Source: Notospermus geniculatus (lineage: Eukaryota > Nemertea > Pilidiophora > Heteronemertea > Lineidae). Taken from it: a stretch of 64,000 bases of DNA. Positions within the stretch are counted from its first letter, which is position 1, and each line of letters opens with the position of its first letter. The DNA lies in NCBI GenBank assembly GCA_002633025.1, contig NMRB01000113.1:556302-620301 (forward strand). The letters run 5' to 3'. Under the pieces are notes generated by a model that worked only from the letters and a program-made list of their open reading frames with translations, did not search any database and was not told the origin of the DNA. This document shows, piece by piece, positions 43,262 to 53,750 of this stretch. The position numbers and the translations under genes are program-made.

Positions 43262-43960
43262 TTTAGTTTTCCCTGGAGGTAACCTTGAGGCAAATCAATC
43301 TTCGAGAATACTGTGGACCCATTGAGGTGATCCACAATATCATCGATTGTGGGAGTGGGATGCCTCTCCCTGACAATGGCCGATTGGGAACTTTCATGTC
43401 TACACAAAGTCCAGTCGAACCTCTTCAGTTCCCTTTTTGGGAACTACTACAATCGGCGACACCCACGTCGTGGGACCAGAAGCCTTTTCAATTATGTCGG
43501 CTTCCAGGAGCCCTTTGATCTCTTTTTCTACCTTCTTTCTAGGGTGGAGGGGAAGACGCCTAGCTTTCTGGGCAACCGGCTTTACATTCTGATCAATATG
43601 CAACTTATATAATCTACCTTTGTGCTTCCCTATACCTGTGGTGAGCTCAGGGTGCTTACTCACAAATTGATCAACCTCAGACATAGACCACACCATTTAA
43701 TCAGCTATCTGCAAAAGGCCAAGGGCACAACTGGTTTTAACACTCAACAGACACTCTGAACTACCCGGCAGGACAAAAACTGTGTCCTGGACCGTCTTGC
43801 CATTACACGAAATCATGCACGCGAACTTCCCAATAGGGGTGACTGCATCCCGGGCATAAGGATTTACACGCTTTGTGGTATCAACAAGATTTACAGTGTT
43901 TTAAGCTTAGACGCGTACTGAACGGGTATTGCCTGGTAGGAAAAGTTTAGCGATGCTGAC
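43262..43960 (-). pseudogene. Ty3/Gypsy pol remnant (protease-RT junction)
   Basis: The frame 43696-43400 encodes GKHKGRLYKLHIDQNVKPVA, RRLPLHPRKKVEKEIKGLLE and SPIVVVPKKGTEEVRL, the start of a Gypsy reverse transcriptase. After a frame change it continues RERHPTPTIDDIVDHLNGST and FSKIDLPQGYLQ down to about 43262. Upstream (43700-43960), GKFACMISCNGKTVQDTVFV resembles the protease-side linker, with a stop before the RT block. RNase H and integrase are absent. Confidence 0.7.
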
Positions 43961-44520
43961 GTTTCCATTAGCACCCGCCCACGAATAGGGTGCAGACTGA
44001 CCAGGAACACTACGGGTACAAAACATTATAGTGCTGGAGCCCCAAATCACAGCATTCCCTTTGAGGCATTTTCTAATGCTTTTTTCAGCATTTTTACTAC
44101 TCTCCAGATGGGCTCAGTCTTTGGTGCAGCCTTTTTGGCAAACAGTTCTGGTAGTTTTAACTGTCTGAAAACTGGATACATGTACTCCAATGAATTTTTT
44201 CTTCTGCAGAGAACTACACGGTTGAGCGTCATCGTTAGCAGTATTCTGAGCAACATATGAGACAGATAATTGAGCTGCACATCTTTCCTACTAACACTTT
44301 CCTTAAGAACGGATATTTCACTTTTCAGGGCCGTATTTTCCTGTATTTGTTATCTTATTTCCCTATGTTTACAAGGGGCACCGTTAAGCCCCACTGCACA
44401 TGTGCACATCCCATGCACCATGTCAGTGTGGTATGGCTGATCTTTCTTTGTCTCGCTTACAACAAAACTGACAAAGTTACTAACTATAGAAGTCTTTGCT
44501 GAAATAAGTTGAATACTGAA

Positions 44521-45527
44521 TCACTTCCATATTTTAACATTAAACGAAGGAAATGTTTCGTTCTCATGTACTAGCTCTACTCGCCACACGGTACTTATTT
44601 TGTCAGTTGCACCGCCATGGTCTAATGCAAGGCCAATCGCATAGGCAGATCTGGACATCTCCTCGTTCCTTGTCTTCAGTAGACTTGCACCAGCGTGAAC
44701 AGTACTGGGCATCAACGGTTTCTTCGTGATGGCACCCAGGGCGAGGTACAAGAGAGGTGCTCTCTTTTCCCACTCAGTTCCAACGTCTTCATGGCTGAAT
44801 GATTTGAGTGCTTCGGGGGATGTGGCTCTCAAAATCGATGGCGTTTTCAAGCTGCAGAGTCCCTGGCATTGGCTCCCACGTTCTTCCATTGCCAGCCTTT
44901 GAAGCATGGACTTTAGCGATTTGCTATTGTATGCAGTAAATGCTATGTTCTCGTCTGTACGGTATCTCCTTATTGCCAGACACATCTTATGGATACCAGG
45001 ATCCTTGACAACTCTGGACTTCTCAAGGTTGCCTTCAGCATCCAGTATCATCACCTGAAAAGACAAAGTGCATGTATAGAAACATGGTGAATTTCAGTAG
45101 GCCTATGGAATGTACGATAGGGGCACCCTAGCATCAGAGCAAGCATGCATGTTGGGCCTTGGGACTGAGAGTTGCATGTCATCTGTAAATTTTGTTCCGG
45201 GTTTCATCATTACTACGTGACGATACCCATAACTTACACAAATTCAACATTAACCTTCAGTGTCTTTTCTATCTTCTTCTGTTGTCCAAAGCTGACACTC
45301 TCATCTTAAGAGGTCACAGAGGTGGCCTTTTGGAACATTTTAGAGGTTGCCTCAAAGTTCAGTTTCTTTCGACTTCTTCCTGCAGCATGCGGTGATGGAG
45401 AATCAATATCGTCTGCTCTCCTTTTCCATCGACGAGGTGAAGTCTTGGAAAGCAGGCCTAACTGTAGTGAAAATCCTTGCCCTAAAAACAGATTGCCCGT
45501 AGGGCAATAAAAACAGTTTACGACCAT
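44521..45527 (-). CDS. Unidentified spliced gene, at least one clear exon
   Basis: Exon 44521-45054 follows a good acceptor (TTTGTCTTTTCAG) and encodes about 178 residues. It contains SPEALKSFSHEDVGTEWEKR APLLYLAL, then GASLLKTRNEEMSRSAYAIG, to a stop. As I recall, a similar block (SPxxLxxFxxxxVxxExxxxAPxLxxxL...LKxRxxxM) recurs in uncharacterised, often repeated proteins of marine invertebrates, so it may be transposon-derived. Upstream, 45527-45306 encodes a basic stretch (KTSPRRWKRRADD, AAGRSRKKLNFE) that could be an earlier exon, but its joining was not resolved. Confidence 0.4.
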
Positions 45528-45594
45528 TTTTTATTGCCCTGAGAGCCATGTCCACAAACAAACATCGCAACCATGTACAAAACAAGGCTGAGAC

Positions 45595-46180
45595 AAAATG
45601 TAGGCACTGTCAATTCAAAATTCAAATGAGCCAACTGGAAGATAGTGTAGGTCATCCCTGAGCACATCTTTGAGTTTGTGTTTGGCATCGGCCTCTTGTT
45701 TTACCAAAGTGGAGTCAAAAATGTCTCTACAAAATGTAGACATTGTCAATTCAAAATTCAAATGAGCCAACTGGAAGATAGTCTAGGCCATCCCTGAGCA
45801 GTCTCCAATGTACATCTTTGAGTTTGTGTTTAGCATCAGCCTCTTGTTTTACCAAAGTGGAGTCAAAATGTGGATGTCTCTGCGAAATGTAGGCATTGTC
45901 AATTCAAAATTCAAATGAGCCAACTGGAAGATAGTCTAGGCCATCCCTGAGCAGTCTCCAATGTACATCTTTGAGTTTGTGTTTAGCATCAGCCTCTTGT
46001 TTTACCAAAATGGAGCCAAAATGTGGATGTCTCTGCAAAATGTAGGCATTGTGAATTCAAAATTCAAATGAGCCAACTGGAAGATAGTCAGGTCACCCCT
46101 GAGCAGTCTCCAATGTACATCTTTGAGTTTGTGTTTGGCATCAGCCTCTTGTTTTACCAAAGTGGAGTCAAAATGTGGAT
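45595..46180. repeat. Tandem repeat, unit about 150 bp, about four copies
   Basis: Each unit runs ATGTAGGCATTGTCAATTCA ... GCCTCTTGTTTTACCAAAGT ... GTGGATGTCTCT. The final 50 bp are shared with the 96-bp array that follows, so one array probably derives from the other. Confidence 0.85.
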
Positions 46181-46281
46181 GTCTCTGTCACACAATTTGC
46201 ATCAGTGTGATAATAAACATTCCTCTCTTCGACATCACCCTCTTGTTTTACCAAAGCGGAGTCAAAATGTGGATGTCTGTT

Positions 46282-46890
46282 TCACAGTGTGATAATAAAC
46301 ATTCCTCTCTTTGACATCAGCCTCTTGTTTTCCAAAGTGGAGTCAAAATGTGGATGTCTCTCTTTCACACAATTTGCATTAGTGTGATAATAAACATGCC
46401 TCTCTTTGACATCAGCCTCTTGTTTTACCAAAGTGGAGTCAAAATGTGGATGTCTCTCTTTCACACAATTTGCATCAGTGTGATAATAAACATTCCTCTC
46501 TTTGACATCAGCCTCTTGTTTTACCAAAGTGGAGTCAAAATGTGGATGTCTCTGTTTCACACAATTTGCATCGGTGTGATAATAAACATCCCCCTCTTTG
46601 ACATCAGCCTCTTGTTTTACCAAAGTGGAGTCAAAATGTGGATGTCTCTCTTTCACACAATTTGCATCAGTGTGATAATAAACATTCCTCTCTTTGACAT
46701 CAGCCTCTTGTTTTACCAAAGTGGAGTCAAAATGTGGATGTCTCCGTTTCACACAATTTGCATCAGTGTGATAATAAACATTCCTCTCTTTGAATCTTGT
46801 TGGCGTCCCAATGCTTTTATCCCCATCGTTTTTCGGGTAGAAATATCTTTCTCTGTGAACCAAAGTTATGTCAGACGAGGCTATTTTCAC
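46282..46890 (-). CDS. Coding tandem array of 32-residue YYH repeats
   Basis: About five repeats of 96 bp each encode RNVYYHTDANCVKRRHPHFD followed by STLVKQEADVKE. The pattern YYHxxxxCVKxRHPHF puts one His, one Cys and a second pair of His residues in each unit, which could bind metal; this is inference. An N-terminal flank (SSDITLVHRERYFYPKNDGD) carries a related RYFYPK sequence. At the low end a length change (46332) shifts the frame. Unequal crossing-over would explain the near-identity of the units. I do not know the family. Confidence 0.4.
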   Translation of the reverse strand: MKIASSDITLVHRERYFYPKNDGDKSIGTPTRFKERNVYYHTDANCVKRRHPHFDSTLVKQEADVKERNVYYHTDANCVKERHPHFDSTLVKQEADVKEGDVYYHTDANCVKQRHPHFDSTLVKQEADVKERNVYYHTDANCVKERHPHFDSTLVKQEADVKERHVYYHTNANCVKERHPHFDSTLENKRLMSKRGMFIITL

Positions 46891-46988
46891 CCTCCTACGG
46901 AAGTCTGTCCTACATGACTCACATTTCTTCGATTAGCCATTATCAAAAACTACAACCCAAAAACTACAACCCTCTTCTATGAAACCAC

Positions 46989-47068
46989 CGGGTGGTGGTG
47001 GTGGTGGTGGTGTTGGTGGTGGTGGTGGTGGTGGTGGTGGTGGCGGCGGCGGCGGCGGTGGTGGTGTA
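46989..47068. repeat. GGT/GGC microsatellite
   Basis: About 80 bp of GGT with a run of GGC. Open frames here are artificial poly-Gly and poly-Pro. Confidence 0.95.
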
Positions 47069-47506
47069 CGTTTTGCTGTACAGAAATTTGTTTGGCAACT
47101 GCAGACGTTCTGTCTTTTTCCTGATTTTTTCCCTGCACCCTTGGGTAAAGACGATCGAAGAAAGGAACTCAAGTACGATTCTTTGTCCTTTGCTTTCACC
47201 CACTCGAGGTATTGCTCAAGTTTTCTCTCCTACTGACACTGAGTTGGAACAGAAATTTGTTGCCTTATAAATCTCACATTCACATCTTATTTGACTGTTG
47301 TCCTTTAGAACTAGAGGTGTGGGGATCCTTTTGAACAGCTACTACTAGATATGACGGAGAAGGCATTTGGATTAGACAGAGACAGAGAAAATCCCCAACT
47401 CTGGAGCATTCGTTCTCTACCAAACCTGTTGAGATGTACCCCATCCTCATACACATTGTCCACTTCTCCACTTCTAAGAAAGAAGGAAGGATCATTCTTG
47501 GGCCTT

Positions 47507-47995
47507 TTACTCAGAATGGTTTCCCTGCTTTCCACCAGAAATCTTCGCGTCAGATGCAAGAACTTTCCTTCCGTAAAGCGGGTCCTTTCGCCTTTCGTAC
47601 CTCTCTGTGCACAAGTCTACTAAATGCTTAAACTGCACGACATCCTTGAATTCCTTAGTGTTCTGCACGATATTCCACCACTTGTCGTGATGGTAGAACG
47701 GTAACTTCTCCACAAGCTGACGGATATTGTCGGAATATTCGAGCGTTTGACCAGCATTTCCGTAAAGCCCGTGTCACACTGTCCCGAAATTAGACACCCG
47801 ATGTTGGAATACAGGGAATTCATCCAGTGCCTTTGGATTGTCCGGTTTTATATTAGACCATTTCAATGCCCGTTTGATAAACGCTGCTGCAACCACTTCC
47901 GGGTCGCCATATCTTTCCTTACAGACCGTGCTTGAAACCCAAGTTGAACCACCCAGTTCAAGATAATGTAGGCGGGATCTCATAGCAGTGCACAT
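47507..47995 (-). pseudogene. BEL/Pao-type gag-like fragment (DUF1759 region)
   Basis: 47995-47774 encodes VCKERYGDPEVVAAAFIKRA followed by LDEFPVFQHRV. After a stop, 47713-47507 encodes VEKLPFYHHDKWWNIVQ and FKHLVDLCTERYERRKDPLY. The order RYGDP ... LxxF ... KLPxxxxxxW matches the DUF1759 gag region of BEL/Pao retrotransposons. A stop and frame change between the halves and the lack of downstream pol indicate a remnant. Confidence 0.6.
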
Positions 47996-48010
47996 ATGGT
48001 AATCATTTCT

Positions 48011-48647
48011 TCTTTTTTTTTATTTAGATTTTTATTGATTTTCAAAATAAAATTTTACATAATGCGTAAACATACAATGAAAAGAAGGAAAGAAGACCCC
48101 CCTCCCCCCGGGTTTATCCTCTGCAGTTTTTTTCCCCATACAGACTACAAACACTGTAATGGTCTTAGGGAGCCCCCCCCCCCCCCCCCNNNNNNNNNNN
48201 NNNNNNNNNNNNNNNNNNNNNNNNNNNNNNNNNNNNNNNNNNNNNNGACGCAAAAGCGATGTTTTCGCATACAACCTATCGCCCTCAGCCCCCGGACGCC
48301 CGGCACGCGCAGCCCTAAGCCGCCCCTCCACAAGGCGTCCCCGGTCCCGGTGGCGGGAGCGGGTGCGTGCGAAACAGCTAAGGGAAATACGTTGGATCGA
48401 TTTAGTCCACTCGTGCCCACCTCCCATTCCGCGCCCGCAAACGCCCCGCGGAAAAGCAGCCTTACAATAGAATGGCTGGCCACTGACGATTTGAGGCCAG
48501 TTTATCAACTCTTATGATTTTAGGATTGGCAGAAAGGCAGTAATTGTGGGCGTAGAGCTATTTTGTTTCGAAGTGTATATGAAGTAGTTTGCAAATAATC
48601 TAATGATTTGGACAAATGGGTTGTCTCTATCATTTCCAAAAATAATC
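48011..48647 (-). mobile_element. Second copy of the L1-Tx1-like LINE 3' end
   Basis: A 15-bp duplication (ATGGTAATCATTTCT) lies at 47996-48010 and 48648-48662. The insert is the reverse complement of about 37190-37909: poly-T first, then the same GC-rich 3' part. It is truncated just 3' of the zf-RVT coding segment. The middle is lost in a run of 57 Ns (48190-48246) entered through a C run. Confidence 0.85.
48190..48246. other. Assembly gap (57 N)
   Basis: A run of N inside the GC-rich LINE 3' part. The true length is unknown. Confidence 0.95.
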
Positions 48648-48746
48648 ATGGTAATCATTTCTATTTCTGTCTGCTTTATTTACAACTCCCAGGACGTCAT
48701 TTGCTATAAGTGGGGCATGGGTCAGTCGGGTCAGGCCAATAGAGTT

Positions 48747-49455
48747 TTATCCGAATCTTGACATATAAGCCTGGGTGTTGGTTGGATGTAGGCTGAGGAA
48801 GATCCAAAACAGCAATTCCACCGAGTCCCGATACGAGGACTCTTCGAAATAGTCATCTTCATTATCCTCAGCCCTAGACATAGGCCTATTATCCTCCTGG
48901 TTGTCCCCTTCTTCCTCGTCGTCATAGGAGGGTAGAGAAGCTGAAGCAGTAGGCTCCATGGAAGAAAACTGCCTTTCTGACATCCTAAGTAACTCCTCCA
49001 CTGGAAGCAAGCGTAGCTGAAGCGGAGGGACCTATGGGACGTGGTACACCCATAAAACCGGGCTGCTGTCTCCTCCAATTCGTGTTGAAATACCGTTACG
49101 CGCGACTGATCTAGCACTGTTTAAACAAGTAGAATTATTCTCCACCAACTGGACCATCATTCTTATCTTGGGGGACATCTTATCAGAAAGTTTCTTCCTC
49201 TTCTTCTCTGCCTTGGCTGTTTTGTTCTCCACGTTCTCTATCTCATCTGGTGCATTTGATGGTTTGGGTTGCATTTTGTCTTCGTCACTTTCACCACCAA
49301 TGGCTCCTTTCCCACCTTCTTCCATAGAATCAAACACTGTCTTGGCCTTTAGAGATGCACTGGTACCATACAGCTGATCCAACTCCTCATAGAATTTTGG
49401 TCTTGTCTAGTGACCTTTGCCCGTTTTGTTCAGATTGTCAACAAACTCTTGAGTA
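48747..49455 (-). pseudogene. Myb/SANT-like DNA-binding protein fragment
   Basis: Just above 49407, FVDNLNKTGKGH is followed by TAG, then TRPKFYEELDQLYGTSASLK. This resembles the end of the Myb/SANT-like domains common in animal transposon-linked proteins (GxxxxxKxFFEELDxxxG). Downstream come an acidic stretch and EKKRKKLSDKM. A stop lies near 49032, and more acidic sequence in another frame (RMSERQFSSMEPTASASLPS) runs to 48747. The N-terminal part of the domain is cut by the dispersed repeat starting near 49456. Confidence 0.4.
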
Positions 49456-50570
49456 TTTTTAGCTCACCCGTAAGCTCTTACAAAAGTGCAGCGTCCGTCG
49501 TCATCGTCCGTGGGCAGGGCACGTTTTGTAACCGCTGGAGCTATTGATCTGAAACTTGGTACATATATACCCCTAGGTCAGATGACCTATGACACCAAGT
49601 TTCGGTCCGATTCGATTCTTGGCTTGGCCTCCAGGTGGCCAAAACCAAAAACACAAAAAGTGCAATAACTCCTGAACTGCTGACTGGATCATCTCCAAAT
49701 TTTTATCAGAGGTGTATCTAATTAGGATACATACAGGGCTTGAGCTGGCCATTACTCTTTTTAGCCAAAGTAAGGAACCTATTGAACCCTGAACAATAGG
49801 GCCTATTGTTCAACAGTGGATTTTCTTTACTCTGACTAAGAAAAGTAATGGCCAGCTCCAGCCCTGTACATAACATATGTAACGGGTTTTTGATTTGACC
49901 TACTTTTCAAGGTCACTGAGGTCAAAGTTGTATAAAAGTAACAAACCTGTCACAGTTCGCCATTACTTCACTGAGCTACTTCACATCTTGCACAAACTTG
50001 CATTAGATACAGAGTTTCTGCGCGATCAGACATCCAATATGGCCGCCAGGTGGTGTAACCTGAAAATCATCTGGGTGCTATAACTCAGCGACGGCTTGAC
50101 CTGGAGTGCTCAAACTTGATATGTACTTCCCTCTAGATGACCTTTAGGTGCCCGTCAAATTTCGGCCTGATTTGACTTCCAATATGGCCACCAGGTGGCA
50201 TAACCCAAAATCATCAAAGCACTATAACTCAGAAATGACTTGACTCAGTGTTCAAAGGTGCTGGGGACTTAACTGAGGTTTTCAACTTAGGTGAAATCTC
50301 AGATTGTTGAGAATTTCATGGTTGACACTATGGTCCACAACAGATGGTCAGGTGGTGCAGCATATCAATTTTTATTCTAGTTAGGGGCCTACTTCAAAAA
50401 CCATTTTGGATTCGGATTTCGCATTCTCCTCCATAACTTGAGATCTTCGATATTCGCTTGCTAGCCATTAACAGGTGAAATATTTGGACTTGTCTCACTT
50501 TCCCTTTTTTCAACCTGGAGAGTTGACACGTCATATTCAGCTGAGCGCAAGGCCCATGGGCCTCTTGTTT
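49456..50570. repeat. Dispersed repeat: AGCTCACC ... GGGCCTCTTG
   Basis: It begins TTTTTAGCTCACCCGTAAGC and ends CCCATGGGCCTCTTGTTT. It contains recurrent phrases such as CCAGGTGGC, AACTTGGTAC and AATATGGCC. I recall repeats of this type as abundant in molluscan genomes. There is no coding capacity, and one MITE is nested inside. Confidence 0.6.
49734..49866. mobile_element. Small palindromic MITE (CAGGGCT ends), TACATA duplication
   Basis: CAGGGCTTGAGCTGGCCATTAC pairs with its reverse complement at the far end. TACATA lies at 49728-49733 and 49867-49872. The CAGGGCT ends recall hAT elements, but the duplication is shorter than the usual 8 bp. Confidence 0.75.
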
Positions 50571-50574
50571 ACTG

Positions 50575-51640
50575 ACAGTATTTACACTGTAGTGGCATTA
50601 TGGCTGTCCGTCGTAGACTATACAATAGATTTAGATGTGGCGAACATGAAAACAAAACAGACTAATGTGACTGACAATTAGCATCATCAAACAGATAAAC
50701 TTTGCCCAGTCAAAGCGACCAACACCGCCCGGTCCAGTCGTATCCTGGTCACTAGGACTAAGATCCGTTGCCCAGGCGACTAGCCCAGACAATCCCAGCC
50801 ACCCGACAGGACAGAGTTAATATATGTACCTTTGTCATACTCCATTTTAACACCGCCATCGACGCTAGATCGCCATCTTGAAACCCTTGACGTCATCGTC
50901 GGTGGGCTGGTCTATCACGTGACACGAACTTCTTTTTCAAAATGGTATTATTTGCAGAAAACAGTATTTATCTTGTCGAAAATGCAACAGAATAACTTTA
51001 TTATTACTCCACCGATGTTTGTATCACTCTATACCTTTATACACCTATCTTCAACGATCTATATTGTAGGCGTAGAAAACGAGTGATGGGGTGACCGCTT
51101 AACTATTGGAAGAATTTCTACTGTTCGCTCCGCGCTTGCACTACTTTTCAAGATGGAAACCGAGCGTCGATACTAGTGGTGATATACTCTGATATTGCCA
51201 CCTAGCGTCAAGTTTGTGCCTTTGTTTGAAAGTTCTGTACGTTCTCAATTTATTACCACATGTCCTGTGTTTATTTCTTGATTTTATGTCGTCGCTTTCC
51301 GTATTAGCTACATGTAACCAACTTTGAATAAATACAGTGAGTACCTGATTTACTGGTGGTCTGGCATGATTTACTAACACCAGGTTCTCCTCATTATAAT
51401 ATGCATTTTAGGACCACAACGGGGTAGGCCTAAGCCTATGAAAGAAGTAAACTATTGGGGTCTGTTGGTATTGCTCAAAGATCCAGGGACTTCAATGAAT
51501 AGGGTCATGAACCTTGAAATCCTTCAAGTCTTGGCATGCAACAATAGTAACCTCTTTTCAATAACGAGAGTGAATGTTTCAAGGGTGGTTAATGTCCTAG
51601 CCGGAACACCATGAAAAATTATTGAAACAGACATCCCTTG
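50575..51640. other. No gene seen; GACGTCA and CACGTG motifs near 50890-50930
   Basis: Short frames only. TTGACGTCATCG near 50889 and TCACGTGACA near 50923 are CRE- and E-box-like, but nothing shows they act as a promoter. Confidence 0.4.
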
Positions 51641-51896
51641 TTTCATGAGCCTGGTCATTACCACCATGCACAACAATGCTAAAAGGTGTGTTCATTTTCT
51701 GATTGCCGCATGTTTCACTTGTTATTATAAACTGGGGTTCATTCCTAGCCAACTCTCCTTTTGTGGACCCATTGATATGGACTTAGAAAATTCTAACAAC
51801 CACCAGTTAATCAGGTACTCACTGTATATCCATGATACATGTAGCTCTTTCTTTTATATGCGGTATACTGTTTTCTATGTAAGAGAGGATCACAAA

Positions 51897-52015
51897 GTTC
51901 TGTCCATCACAGTGTTGAGAACCATACCTGATTCAGAGTACCGCCAATGTTTCAAACAATGGAAGATGAGGAAGCAACGTTGCATAGAAGTTAAGGAAAT
52001 CTAATTTGAAGGAAT
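51897..52015 (+). pseudogene. Mariner-type transposase C-terminal remnant
   Basis: The frame ends IPDSEYRQCFKQWKMRKQRC IEVK and, past an in-frame TAA, FEGM and a stop. This matches the mariner tail (IP...Y...F..W..R..KCI...G.YFEG). The catalytic part is not present. Confidence 0.55.
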
Positions 52016-52348
52016 GTGAATTTAATTACCAACATTCAATGACTTGTATGAAAAATTTCGGTAAAGTGACAGAACTTTCTGACCCGCCCTCGTATTTTTT
52101 GTGAGAGAAATCATTGTGATCAGTGATACATGTATCTTTCGTGTTTTTAAGCCATATCGATTTCAACTGTCGCCCGTTGTGAATTTTTGTGACTGATTCT
52201 TTCTGACAAGAAAGGGCATTTTTTAAAGAATGCATTATCTGTCCTAGGATTCTTGGTAAAATCTGCATTATATGCAAGGGCACAAACGAGAGCGGGCATA
52301 AGTGGTCTTGTTTGTGTCCTGGCAGTCGTTATTATACTATATTGTAAA

Positions 52349-52432
52349 CAGGCTCGGATCCAGAGGGGGNTGCTCGCCACCACCCCTGACCCCCCCCCCC
52401 CCCGCCAAATGTCTTGGATCCGCGCCTGGTAA
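52349..52432. mobile_element. Tiny MITE (CAGGCGCGGATCCA-type ends)
   Basis: CAGGCTCGGATCCAGAGGGG faces a C run, then CTTGGATCCGCGCCTG. An N at 52370 sits beside the G run. A widespread invertebrate MITE has these ends, as I recall. Confidence 0.55.
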
Positions 52433-52534
52433 CCAAACTCTTGTAATTGTGTTGGTCTAATAATATATAAATAAATAAACTATCATAACAAAGAATGGCC
52501 ATGGTTACCGTTCTAACTTCTCACAAATCATTGC

Positions 52535-53012
52535 TACTTTGCCCCCAGTGCTAACAAAGCGTGGTGGACACGCTGCCCAGGGTTTCGTGTCTTTGCAAGA
52601 AACCCTTTGGCCGACGCAAAAGCTTTTTACACGATCTTAGTCTCAGTGGGGGAAGGTAAGTCTGCACAATCACTGTGCAGGGAAGGTAAGTCTGCACAAT
52701 CACTGTGCAGGGAAGGTAAGTCTGCACAAGCCACTTCACCCCATAGTACACTGCATTTCTCAACTGATAATCCCCGTGCTGATTTGGTTACATGGAATAA
52801 GAATAAACGAAAGTAACAGGCTTTGCTGGGAAAGCCTGGAGGTTGTGTGTCTTTGCGAGTTCATTCCACTTTTTTCCTGCTCCCGTATACTCCGAGACCG
52901 TGCTTGATGCTCTAGACCCTGCGAGAAAGGCCGGCAACTCTTTGGAAAGGGTGAACGGTAGGCGTCCGACGACGATTGCTTTACATCGCCTGGAACGAGG
53001 AACAGACAACAT
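52535..53012 (-). pseudogene. Tyrosine-recombinase-like core-binding fragment
   Basis: The frame 53012-52788 contains LPAFLAGSRASSTVSEYTGA, KKWNELAKTHNLQAFPAKPV and TFVYSYS. The next, after a stop, has LRNAVYYGVKWLVQTYLP. This is the N-terminal SAM-like (core-binding) region of tyrosine recombinases of Crypton/DIRS type. A triple 30-bp repeat then inserts VQTYLPCTVI units. A shifted frame continues KAFASAKGFLAKTRNPGQRV to about 52535. The catalytic R-H-R-Y domain is not present. Confidence 0.55.
52650..52735. repeat. 30-bp tandem triplet with a splice-donor-like core
   Basis: Three copies of GGGAAGGTAAGTCTGCACAA... (the last partial) each contain AAG/GTAAGT, the consensus 5' splice site, on the plus strand. 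The unit is 10 codons, so frame is kept on the recombinase strand. Confidence 0.9.
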
Positions 53013-53038
53013 TAGGTTACATATTTCCTCAGTTTACC

Positions 53039-53442
53039 CATTTTGGTTCCCGAAGCCACCGCTAGGGCTAGAAGGCTTCGGCTCTGGCTGCCATTTTCGC
53101 GACAAAAATTTGTCGCGGATCTCAGTGCGCATGCGCGGATACCGTAATGTTGACATCCCGGGTTATTTTTAGAATGGAATGCCGGTAACCACGTGGGTGC
53201 TAATGTGATTGAACACGCCGAATCGTGCGAAATGGCAACACCGAGGAAGTTTCAGTTGATGAGAAAGTTGGTATGTGTTGCAGATCTGTAACAAAAAGTC
53301 AAAATAATCGCCGTTTTGTAGACCGGACTGGGAGGAGAATGAAATTTTACCAGAAAATGGACCATTACAGTGACGTCAGCAGCAAAATGGCAGCCAGAGC
53401 CGAAGCCTTCTAGCCCTAGCGGTGGCTTCGGGAACCAAAATG
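53039..53442. mobile_element. MULE-type MITE: 59-bp perfect TIRs, 9-bp duplication
   Basis: The ends CATTTTGGTTCCCGAAGCCA... are perfect inverted repeats for 59 bp. CAGTTTACC lies at 53030-53038 and 53443-53451. Long TIRs with a 9-bp duplication fit Mutator-like elements. Perfect arms suggest recent movement or conversion. Confidence 0.9.
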
Positions 53443-53616
53443 CAGTTTACCTGACTAAAAAAAATTGATGTATATGTAGATGTTTTGGATTAATTATAAT
53501 TTAGTGGATTTTAAAACTATGCACCATTCAGTGGCTGTCACTCTGTAAGGTAGGACCATTTCCTGCCATTGCTTGTGCATGAAACAAAATATAGGTAAAG
53601 ACTCTAATCCAGGGGT

Positions 53617-53735
53617 GGCCGCATAGAAACTCCGCTAGCGCTAGCGGAGCCCATCTGCCGATAGTGCTGTACATTTTTCCATGCATTTTAACACCGATAG
53701 GGTGTCGAAGCACTATAGGAGTTTCTATGCGGCTA
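53617..53735. mobile_element. Small MITE (GCCGCATAGAAACTCC ends)
   Basis: GCCGCATAGAAACTCC pairs with GGAGTTTCTATGCGGC. The inner CTCCGCTAGCGCTAGCGGAG is a further palindrome. It lies directly upstream of the first exon of gene A. Confidence 0.8.
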
Positions 53736-53750
53736 ACCCTGTAGCATCAG

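Noticed and set aside
45595-46890. CRISPR-like array
   Set aside because: Units are near-identical over their whole length with no unique spacers, and the genome is eukaryotic.
46348-46917. 189-codon plus-strand frame over the 96-bp array
   Set aside because: It is the opposite strand of the YYH repeat frame and looks like a hydrophobic shadow.
46979-47270. Poly-Gly, poly-Pro and poly-Val frames
   Set aside because: They are readings of a GGT/GGC microsatellite.
53225-53413. 62-codon plus-strand frame
   Set aside because: It lies within the MULE-type MITE and runs into its right TIR.
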